Shown here: positions 10,845 through 19,746 of the stretch, in pieces
Layout: each line of letters opens with the position of its first letter
Position numbering within the stretch: the stretch's first letter is position 1
Assembly (NCBI GenBank): GCA_018135685.1
Contig: JAENPR010000348.1
Span: forward strand, 62,001 to 126,000
Length of the DNA stretch: 64,000 nt
Source: Themeda triandra
Lineage: Eukaryota > Streptophyta > Magnoliopsida > Poales > Poaceae
Direction of reading: 5' to 3'
Notes under the pieces: model-generated
Seen by the model: the letters and a program-made list of their open reading frames with translations, nothing else
What the model was told of the DNA's origin: nothing
Databases searched by the model: none
Program-made: the position numbers and the translations under genes

Positions 10845-11417
10845 CTGGAAAGCCAAGGACTCTACGCCGAAGACGACCCCCTTCGAGAACTCACGCCGGG
10901 TGGTGATGGATGCACTCCTTGGGATGACGCCGGGTCGCCGGCGGCATCGGCGGCGACCAAGAGTACGTCGTCGAAGTATGGGTCGTGCACTTGGACACGA
11001 GGGGAAACTCGGTGTGGGTGAATCCGAAGAGAACGCACGCCACCGAGATCGCTGCAGCAGGAGTGGGATCCTGCAGCTGGACGAAGCGGCTGGAGCGGGA
11101 TCGCTGCAGCAGAAGGCGGCATGGAATGTTGGATGCGCGGCTGCACACCGGCTAGGGCTGGAGGCGGACCTGGTCATGTTGAGGCAAGAACCGCGATCTC
11201 TCTTGCCGGGAAGGAGAGGTGAACATTGCGCTGCGTGGGCGAGGCAAAGACCGCAAGAAGGAAAAAGGAAAGGGCCGCGCTGATTTTGTGTGTTGACGGT
11301 GGTGTCCGCATGCGCGTGCATGGTTTCCTTTGGGAGGCAGATGGGAGGGGATGAGAGGATGACCATACACACGATCCTGATCGTTGGATTTGAGTGAGTA
11401 AAGAGAGAGAAAGTCAT
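10845..11417 (-). other. Possible captured gene fragment in Helitron (5' UTR plus first exon)
   Basis: This GC-rich block stands out from the AT-rich rest of the Helitron. On the minus strand it is open from 11417 and reaches a good splice donor, CTTTCCAG|GTACC, at 10845/10844. The end reads VVFGVESLAFQ. Ser/Arg-rich sequence upstream looks like a grass transit peptide or UTR. Helitrons often carry such first exons. I could not name the donor gene, and reading frames shift within the block. Confidence 0.3.
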
Positions 11418-11558
11418 AAAGCAATCTGGATGGTTGATTTGTACGAATTTATTTCACTGGGTACATTTTTTGGGGTGTACGTAGAGGGGCTATCTCAGCG
11501 GAGGAAGTTTTATGGGGTGGACTTAGCGTTGTTTAAGTTGATGCATTAGTAGGGTAGA

Positions 11559-11693
11559 TTCCCCTGCGGCCCTACCCATCAGCCCATGGCGTCAATCTGG
11601 GTACGTGTTGATTGGTAATTTGGGTCTCCAGTGCTTGTTCGGCCAACCGTTAGCGCCGGCTGTCACACTCACATGGGCGGAGGTGGAGTTGGA
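11559..11693 (+). repeat. Copy of host DNA downstream of the 14092 gene, part 2
   Basis: Matches 14577-14706 (GCGTCAATCTGGGTACG, TTGATTGGTAATTTGGG, CACACTCACATGGGCGG), with about 20 extra bases near 11570. With 9278-9328 it forms one segment split by the Helitron. Similarity ends at GAGTTGG, where unrelated DNA begins. Confidence 0.8.
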
Positions 11694-11762
11694 AAGAACA
11701 TGATGTCTGACCTGCATGACAGAGGACCAATAAATAGATCTGGAGCCCTTGTCAGGGGCAGT

Positions 11763-12185
11763 CTAGAAAGAATCACTAGGAAAATATTTGGCCTTCAAAA
11801 TGGCAGAAAGAAAAGCATTTTTATTGTTAGCAACATTCCAAGCAGAGTGGATGATTAAACTTTTGTTGACTGTTTCAATGTTCCTTATGCCTAAAACACC
11901 GTCCTCAATGGGTTTATAGATGTCATCCCAGGAGCGATAAGCAACGGGGCTTGTATCCTGCTCTTCTTGGACCCCTGTCCACCAAAACCTTCTAATAATG
12001 GTGTTAATTTTTTCAAGAAAGGTTTTTGAAAAGAGAACAGTTGACATATAATAAATAGGAATGGAAGCTAACACAGATTTAATGTACTGCAATCTTCCTG
12101 CATGGTTAATTAAGATTGTTTGCTTTAGAGTACCTAGCTTAGCAAAGAATTTATTGTTGATGAAGTTGTAAGCTATGGCGCTTTA
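11763..12185 (-). pseudogene. LINE reverse transcriptase fragment (C-terminal side)
   Basis: The minus strand encodes FFAKLGTLKQTILINHAG and YIKSVLASIPIYYMS, then FWWTG and ILKAKYFPSDSF. This is the segment after the reverse transcriptase fingers/palm in plant L1-type LINEs, between the FADD box and the zinc-binding tail; the motif order matches the larger LINE at 16052-19150. The RT core, endonuclease and tail are absent and no poly(A) is attached. It is a dead scrap. Confidence 0.75.
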
Positions 12186-13480
12186 GATTCGTATAAAACT
12201 TTTGCAAACAAAAAAAAAGCTTGTGTACATGTTTGTTACTGGTAACCGCGCAGTCATAGATGCCCGGCCTGCACAACGTGCAAAATAAACGAAGACACGG
12301 CGGCGGCGGGAAGTCGAAAACCCTTGTTTCGAGCCATCAGGAATTCAGTGTTGAGTTGACTGCAATGAGGTTACAAGATCGAATAGCCAAAACATGTCTA
12401 CCACTCTCGTTCCAAATTATGAATCATTATAACTTTGTTCTTCATTAATTAAATTTCTCTAGACTTCATTAAATTTATAGAAAAATACACAAAGATCTAC
12501 AATATCAAACAAGATTTATCATATATACCATGAAATACATTTGCGTTATTTCATTTATTTGAAATTCTAGACATATTTTTCTATAAATTTGATTAGCGCA
12601 AACAAGTTTGACTTATTACAATATCAATCAAAGCGACTTAAAATTTAAAACTAAGAGTAGCAAACATTACTTCCATCCGCATGAATTTTCACTATAGCCT
12701 GATTTTTTATCCAACATCAACATTAGACATGTTATTACTCTCTAAACTCTTATAAAATCGTTCAAATTATCTTTGTACCTGCGTTGAGGTGGGTAACACA
12801 TGATAAGGATATTAAACCAAAGAACATTTCTCTATCAACAAATCTTAGAGATGGATTAAGGTACAAAAAATTCAAATAAAATATTTAGAGAGTGAAAACA
12901 TCTTTAGAAACTTTCAAAAAAATTCTTCGCTAGTAAAATGAAAAATATGGAAAATCTCAAAATATTCTAACTGATGTCTAAATATGTTTCGAAAACTTTT
13001 CACAACAAAAAACATACGACACGACCAACACGAATGCATTTAGCATTAATGTATGTTGCATTTATGTTGTTTGCATCTCATATTTTTGTAGCATAAAGTT
13101 TTAAAACACATGTTTTGACATTTATTAAAATCTTTTGGAACTTCTAGATTTTTGTAATTTTTTTTTCATTTTTTTCTAGATATACATCGGTTCTTTATGG
13201 AGCTTCTAGAATCTAGATATGGGCTCGAAATATTTTACTTGAATTCTTGGTATCCAAATCTATCTCTATAGCTTGTTCAAATATTTTGAAGGTTGGAGAC
13301 ATTTCTTGTCTTGCCAATTATTTACTGAATTGTTATTTAAAAATATTTTTTTCCAAAAACCATTTCAAACCAAGCTAGGAAGGTCATTTGATGAGCATTT
13401 TTAAAAGCTGAAAGATAAAGTTTCTGAATTTAAAGTTGGAGTTCAAAAATAAGCTAGAACGATAGTGATCAGATCATCAC
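12186..13480. other. AT-rich spacer, no gene seen
   Basis: Low-GC sequence with many poly(A)/poly(T) runs and no open frame of interest. It changes abruptly at about 13490 to the GC-rich promoter and leader of the next gene. Nothing else is supported. Confidence 0.6.
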
Positions 13481-13880
13481 ACGTTTATTTCCTGACGGAG
13501 TGAGTACTATATGGGCTTCTTCCTCGCACCGAGCCGGAGGGCCCGTGACGTCGTATCTGATCCCGAAACCAGGCCGACGCGAAACCGAGCCCGCGGCACG
13601 TTCTCTTTCCGCCGAGAAACGGAGAGAGTCGTTCCACCGAACCGAGGCGTCGCCTCCACGGGACACGGGGGACCGCCTGTACCAACAGTCCAACACGCAC
13701 CGGACCGCGCAACCGCCCCCCGCCCCCCCGGTGAGGCCACCATTCCACCACTCCACCACGAGCACCGCACCCAAACGGCCGCCAAACCCACGACCAAATC
13801 CGACGGGACGAGCGTACCCGATTCGGTTCGCCTTCGCCCCCGCACCTGACCGGACCGGACTCGGCGAGCCAGGGCGCAGC

Positions 13881-13888
13881 CTTTATAG
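13881..13888 (+). promoter_or_regulatory. TATA-like box of the 14092 gene
   Basis: CTTTATAG lies in strongly GC-rich DNA about 205 bases before the ATG, a normal distance for a grass gene with a leader of about 175 bases. No other TATA-like site occurs nearby. Confidence 0.5.
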
Positions 13889-14091
13889 CCTCGCCGCGCA
13901 GCCGGGCACGCACGCCCAGACGAGACGAGACCAGATCGGACCCTCGCCGCGCGCAGTTTACCCACAGCGAAAAGCAAAAGCGCCTCGCCTTTTCCGCGCG
14001 CCTCGGCTCTCCGTCCCCGTCCCCGAGCGGCGCCCGCCCGCCCGCGGCGAGAACAACCTACGCCAGTCGACAGGGCGAGCCCGGCGGCGAG

Positions 14092-14301
14092 ATGTGCTGC
14101 TGCCCGAGCAAGGCGTGCTGCATCTGCACGCTCATCATCCTGGTGCTGGTGGCCGTCGGCCTCGTCTTCGGCTTCGGCGTCTACACCCGCGGCTTCCACA
14201 AGATCACCAGCAACATCCACCTCCAGGAGAACGCCTACGCCGGCCCCGGCGGCGCCTCCTTCCGCGCCTACGGCGGCCACTTCGCCCCGCCGCCGTACTA
14301 G
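14092..14301 (+). CDS. Small Cys-rich single-pass membrane protein (69 aa), function unknown
   Basis: The frame is single-exon, starting MCCCPSKACCICT with six cysteines in the first twelve residues. A hydrophobic helix follows at about residues 14-33 (LIILVLVAVGLVFGFG), then a basic/polar segment and a Gly/Ala/Pro-rich tail ending APPPY. Codons are almost all G/C-ending, as in active grass genes. The ATG is the first after a GC-rich leader with an upstream TATA-like box. I recall short plant proteins of this shape (Cys cluster, one helix, RGFHK after the helix) without known function. Cysteines next to the helix might be lipid-modified; that is inference. No intron is needed. It is the best-supported small gene in the window. 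Confidence 0.7.
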   Translation: MCCCPSKACCICTLIILVLVAVGLVFGFGVYTRGFHKITSNIHLQENAYAGPGGASFRAYGGHFAPPPY

Positions 14302-15330
14302 ACGGCAACCGCCGCGCGGCCGCGCCCTTCTCCGAGATCTAGGGCCTGCTTGCTGGGGCCATGGAGTTGGACGAACTGCCACCGCAACCGCCGCCGCCTG
14401 TAAAAAGGATAGGAATCATGTGATTTTTTTTTTTTTACTGCTTGCTGCATTTCGCTTTTGCTTTTGTTTGAACCAGGATTGGATTGACTAGTACTAGTTG
14501 TAATTCGATATGTTAAACGCCTCAATGAGATTCGATTCGACACCATATTGTGCTGCCCGCTGCTGATTTGTGGTGATTCCCCCTGCCCGCGGCGTCAATC
14601 TGGGTACGCGTTGATTGGTAATTTGGGCCTCCAGTGATTGTTCGCCCAACCAACCGCTCGCGCCGGCGGCGGTCACACTCACATCACATGGGCGGTGGTC
14701 GGAGTTGGTTTGTTCGGCGATCTGAAACTTCCCTCTGTCGCGTGTGCGTGTGGCGCCGCTCACGCCAACCGGCATGGGTGGTGGGTTTGGCCAGATTGCA
14801 GTCGCGGCACGCCACCGCACTGCACGAACTGCACCGCGTGCTCACGAGTAGTCAAGCGCTCGCTCGGCCAGAAAAGTGGTGAGTGCCGTTTACGCCAATC
14901 CACCACTCGAGTGTGTGTTGACATGTTGTGAGCCACTGCTCCTCCTAAATATCCTAATCTTTTTTTAACTTAAAGAAATATCCTATAATCTAATGATGAT
15001 GTGCGACGAGTAGACGAGATGGCGGTTCTGTACTTCTGTTGTACGTATAGCATTTGCACGTTCCACTTTGCAACGGTTGGCCGGTTGCATAGCACCTTTT
15101 TTTTTTTAGGGGAGGTTGCATAGCACAGTTGCTGACTTGCTCCTTGCTCGTCACTTTTTCTACGAGTGTCAGTGGTGTCACTTTCCTCTGGTGGGAGTGG
15201 GAGATGCCAAGTCCAAGTCAGAATGTTTGTGGGCTGTGTGAGTGGGCTGGCCTGGTGGGAGGCATGCTCGAAGCATCACTGTCCAGTTTAGGGCCCGTTT
15301 CAAAGCCAATCCGGATTTTCGCTATTTGAA
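14302..15330. other. 3' flank of the small gene; no further gene seen
   Basis: Contains the probable 3' UTR and T-rich sequence (14427-14438). The stretch 14526-14706 is also present, split, at 9278-11693. Short open frames here have no recognisable features. Confidence 0.55.
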
Positions 15331-15401
15331 ACTTTTTTTTTTTTAAAAAAAAATGCCCCACAACAATTTTTTTGAAAGTAACAGGCTGCCATTTCATTGA
15401 T

Positions 15402-16068
15402 TTATAACTGATCGTTACATAAAGAAGACCAGAGAAACTCTGGTGCTACATAAAACCAGACTGATTCAGAAACTTGATCGGCTGACCTAGCAAGAACATG
15501 AGCAACCTTGTTACATTGTCTTGTTACATGAACAAAAGAGAAGACAACAGTAGGAACACACGCCGCTTTCTTAATATCTTGAATGATAATTCCTGTATGG
15601 GAGCGGTCCATGGCTTCCGACTGGAGTTTCTGAATTAGACAGAGACAGTCTGTTGCGATTACAACCTGATTATATGGAAGCTGCGAAGCAAATAGGATTG
15701 CCTGCCTGAAAGCAATAGTCTCTGCTAGTTCAGGATTTGTGATCTTGTCGAAGCCCTTTCTGTAAGCTGCCAAAAAATTTCCTCTTTGGTCTCTTACCAC
15801 AAGACCCAAACCCATCCGATTATCTTTCTGGAACACTGCTGCATCTACATTTATCATAACCCATCCTCTCGGTGGTGGAACCCAACATTTAGGCTTAAGG
15901 GAGTCACACCTGTTGGGGATGACAGGTTCATACATATGCAACAGTACCATGTCCACATAAGCAATCACTTGTTCAACTAAACAGTGCGGATGCACCTCAT
16001 TTTCCCCATTTCGAATAGCATTTCTGAGTTCCCAAATGTGCCATAAAGTTATCACAAGGATGGTGGCC
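15402..16068 (-). pseudogene. LINE-encoded RNase H domain (RVT_3 type)
   Basis: This is the 3' part of the same LINE, in another frame after the GA slippage. It has TLWHIWELRNAI, then GWVMINVDAAVF (first catalytic Asp), RDQRGNFLAAY, ELAETIAFRQAI (catalytic Glu), VIATDCLCLIQKL (catalytic Asp) and a VTRQCNKVAHVLA ending. These are the usual landmarks of the RNase H-like domain found at the end of some plant LINE ORF2 proteins. All acidic residues are present. Confidence 0.8.
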
Positions 16069-19000
16069 TCTCTCTCTCTGTACAGGTTGCTAGTGTTTCA
16101 AAAATCCATTGCCGAGGCGATGACATTGGTTTTAGAAGTTTCCTGAAGGCACACCTTTTCTTCAATTCCCTCCAAATTTCAGAAACATATTGACAACAGA
16201 GAAAAGCATGTTCTATAGTTTCATCTCTCCCGCAATGGCAACACAAATCATCAACTGGGATTTTCTTCATCTTAGGTGGAGCCTTGATACTCCATAAACG
16301 TTCCCAATCTTTTGCACAACATACTTGATCTGATGACTCCCCCTTACCATTCACGCTGGCCTTTAGGTGTACTGCCTCACTTTTTGCCATGATGTAAGCC
16401 GATTTAACTGTATATGTGCCTGATTTTGTGAATGGCCAGGATACACAATCAGGAACACGATTAAGGCTTAGAGGGATATTTAATATGCACTCAGCATCAA
16501 GAGGCCTAAAACAAATACGAACTAACTCCACATTCCACTGTCTAGAGGATTCATCAATCAGAGCGCTCACCTTAAGGTCATCAGGTATTTGGACAACAGG
16601 TTGAATTGGATGACAAGGTGCATCAGGAATCCATTTGTCCTTTGTAATTCTAATCAGTTCGCCTGTTCCTACTCTCCACAGGATGCCTCGGTCCAGTAGG
16701 CTTTTTCCAAACATCAAGCTTCGCCATGTATAAGAACTCGATCTTGTTGGACCAGAATCAATAAAAGAACAATTTGGATAGTACCTCGCCTTCAGAACTC
16801 TTGCGCACAGAGAATCAGTATCCGTCATCAGCCTCCAACATTGACGCCCAAGCATTGCTTGATTGAAAATTTTCATATCTCCGAAGCCCATTCCACCCAT
16901 AAACTTCGGAGTTGTCAACCAATCCCAGGATCGCCAATGCATTTTCTTTTTTCCTCCTTCAAAACCCCACCAATGGTTTGAAACTATTGCCCTCATCTTT
17001 TCACAGATACCATCAGGAAGCTGAAAACAGCTCATGACATAAACAGGAATTGCCTGTGCCACAGATTTAAGCATAACTTCCTTTCCTGCTCTGGACAAAG
17101 GTCTGTCACTCCATCCCTGGACACGGTTCCACATTTTCTGTGAGATAAAATTAAAAGTCGTCATTCTCGATTGACCCACATACGTTGGCATCCCAAGATA
17201 AGTGTACTGAAGAGCCTCATTATGCACATTGAGAGAGTCCATTACCTTTTGTTTAATTTCAGCAGTACAATGGTTGCCAAAGTACAGGGAGGATTTCTGA
17301 AAGTTAACTTTTTGGCTTGATCCATGGCTATATGTCTGCAAAATATATTTCAGAGTGTTAATACATCTTTCATTTGCACGTGTGAATAAAATACTATCAT
17401 CTGCAAACAAAAGATGCGTTATAGCTGGGCCCGAGGTGCCATTTCTCACCCCTTTTAGACGACCTGCTTGTTCCTCCTTCTTCAATAAACATGAAAGACC
17501 TTCGGAACATAGCAAAAATAGATAAGGGCTGATAGGATCCCCTTGTCTTAATCCTCTTGATGGTATAAAAGGTTCTGATAATTCTCCATTCACTCTCACT
17601 GAGTATCGGACTGAGGAGACACAACGCATAATGCAATTAATCCATCTCTGTGCAAAGCCTAGTTTCTGTAGAACTCCTTGAAGATAGGTCCACTCTACCC
17701 GATCATATGCTTTCATCATATCAATTTTGAGGGCAAAAAAGGGAACTTTAGCACGTTGTCGTCTGATTGTGTGCATACATTCATAGGCTATAAGCACATT
17801 ATCAGTGATCAGCCTTCATGGAACAAAAGCACTTTGCTCTTCTGCAATTATGTTAGGTAGCAACCCCTTCAGCCTATTAGCTAAAACTTTTGATGCAATT
17901 TTGTACAACACATTGCATAGGCTGATTGGTCTATAGTTCGACAAGTGTTCCGGCTTTGACATCTTCGGGATAAGAACAATTGTTGTGTCGCAGAACCCCA
18001 CTGGTATGTCATCTCCTTCTAAAAAACTTCTTACAGCTTGGCATATGTCATCCTGTAGCATGGTCCAGTGCTTCTGATAAAATAAGGCCGGAAAGCCATC
18101 CGGACCGGGTGCTTTTGTTGGGCCCATTTGGAAAAGCGCCTCCATAATCTCATCATTATAAAAAGGATTGCATAAAGCTTCATTAGTGGCTTCATCAATA
18201 CGTGGAGGGATAGCTTCTAACACTCTATCCATGTCAATCTGTGGTTCAGCTGTAAATAAATCTATATAAAATGACCGAGCCATCTCCAAAATCTCAGATT
18301 GTTCCGTACATTTGGTCCCATCTTGCCGAATAAGATATTTTATTTTATTGACTCTTCTTCGAGATGTGGCCCTTGCCTGGAAAAAAGATGTGTTGCGATC
18401 CCCCGCCTTAAGCCAATCTACTCTAGAACGTTGTCGGGCCATTAATTCTTCTCTCTCAAACAGCTCACAGAGCCTCCTTTCGATATCTCTTTCTTCATGG
18501 GAATAAATCCTTGTGGTTCTGTCAATTCTCAGCCGAGCCAGTCGTTTTTTAAGTTTTATTATTTCCTTGCGAGGAGACCCAAAAGAGTTTTTGCTCCAGT
18601 CAGATAAGGAATTTGCCATCTTGGTCAAGTTGGCCCAGGTTGTTTGTAAGCTTTTTGGCCCCACAGATCCATCTGCCCAACTTTTCTCTACCGTTTCCAA
18701 ATAATCTGGTGCCCTACTCCAAGCAGCTTCATATCTGAAATTGCGACCACTCGATTCGCTTTGCCTTCTCTGGACATGCTTCGAGATCTGTAAGTGCACA
18801 GCATAGTGGTCGGAGGAAGTTGTGATGATATTTTCTACTTGGGTGTCATCAAACAATTGTGTGAAGTGGCCATTAGCAACAGCTCTGTCCAACCTGACAC
18901 GAATATTATAGTCCCCCTGTTGTCTGTTGTTCCAGGTATATTTTGGACCACAAAAACCCAAGTCAATAAGATTGCAATCCTCCAGACATTCACGGAATAG

Positions 19001-19150
19001 TCGCATCTGAGGTTCACCTCTATTATTTGGCCCCAAGTGCTCATCATTGCTTAAAGCTTCGTTAAAATCCCCAATACAGACCCATGGACCATCCCATTGA
19101 GTCTTGAGAAAGCGCAGTCGGTCCCAAAAAACATGTCGTTGTGCCCCACA
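16052..19150 (-). pseudogene. LINE ORF2: endonuclease C-terminus, reverse transcriptase, zinc-binding tail
   Basis: From the 5' side: GPWVCIGDFNEAL and SSDHYAVHL belong to the apurinic-type endonuclease (exo_endo_phos) end. Then a linker with DWLKAGDRNTSFF, then RT with LIPKMSKPEHLSNYRPISL, SRGLRQGDPISPYLF and the catalytic HLLFADDSILF box. Last comes a zinc-type CCHCGRDETIEHAFLCC motif. A TGA at 17817-17819, where the family has Gly in a VPGRLI context, splits the frame. At about 16068 a run of GA repeats has slipped, shifting the frame before the RNase H part. With only these two breaks, the copy was probably inserted recently from an active source. Confidence 0.85.
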
Positions 19151-19160
19151 ACAATTGCAT

Positions 19161-19746
19161 CTTCAGATGTCCGCACTTCTAAACGAAATAGACATGCATA
19201 TGCATGATGCAGGCTTTCCATCGTCCGTCCAAATTATGTACTACAACATGTAATAAATCTTAAAAAGCCACAATACTAAAATATAGATGACCACAACATG
19301 TATGTAAATTACGGTACAAGGAACAAACAATTTAGCATCTATTTTCTTTAATCACTCCTGTAACCCCACTCCCCCCCACACCCCAACAAAAAAAAAAGGA
19401 AAAACTAAATCACATAATCCCTCGCGAAGTAACCATCCAAGTTCAGTATGAACACCGGTTGGTTATTAACTTTGTTCCCTTCACCTGGGCTATAAGCAAA
19501 AGCGGGGCATGATGTGAAATTTCTCTATTCAAGGTTTCAGCCGTACAAAAGAGGGGATTTTCTTTATCCCATTTCATAAGTTTTCACAAGAGAAAATGAA
19601 CCGAAATCTCCTCTGAAGGCCACAGCAGATCCGTTCCCGTTGTCAGCATATATCGTTATATTGTTCACGAATGAAGCCAAACCTTCTTTGGCCAGGCTTC
19701 ATTGCCCATCACCATGCATTGCATGAAATTATCCTAACACAGTTCG
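19161..19746. other. Spacer and subtilase 3' region, no other gene seen
   Basis: Mixed-composition DNA between the LINE's truncated 5' end and the subtilase stop codon. It should contain the 3' UTR of the subtilase (minus strand). A poly(A)-like run is at 19388-19398. Confidence 0.5.

Larger units (their letters stand above)
9329..11558 (-). mobile_element. Complete non-autonomous Helitron, 2230 bp
   Basis: Read on the minus strand, it begins TCTACCCTACTAATGC at 11558 (the grass Helitron 5' signature) and ends CTAG at 9329-9332. A 3' hairpin of CCG(T)TGC, GTTA, GCACGG lies about 11 bases before the end. It sits exactly between A9328 and T11559. The related site without the insertion is at 14576/14577, again A|T, with no target duplication. 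There is no RepHel-type helicase gene, so it is non-autonomous. It carries a GC-rich, exon-like stretch at 10845-11150. The hairpin stem has one bulged base, so the end is slightly degraded. Confidence 0.85.
15333..19160 (-). mobile_element. L1-type LINE, 5'-truncated, with RNase H
   Basis: On the minus strand it runs from a partial endonuclease domain through reverse transcriptase, zinc-binding tail and an RNase H domain, and ends in a 12-base poly(A) (T12 on the plus strand at 15333-15344). ORF1 and the start of the endonuclease are missing: homology stops near 19150, typical of incomplete target-primed reverse transcription. Only two lesions break the ORF, so it is young. I did not find a convincing target-site duplication. 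Confidence 0.85.

Noticed and set aside
13507..14382. 291-codon minus-strand ORF opposite the small gene, and the 280-codon plus frame
   Set aside because: Shadows of a GC-rich promoter, leader and coding sequence; no domain and no conserved start.
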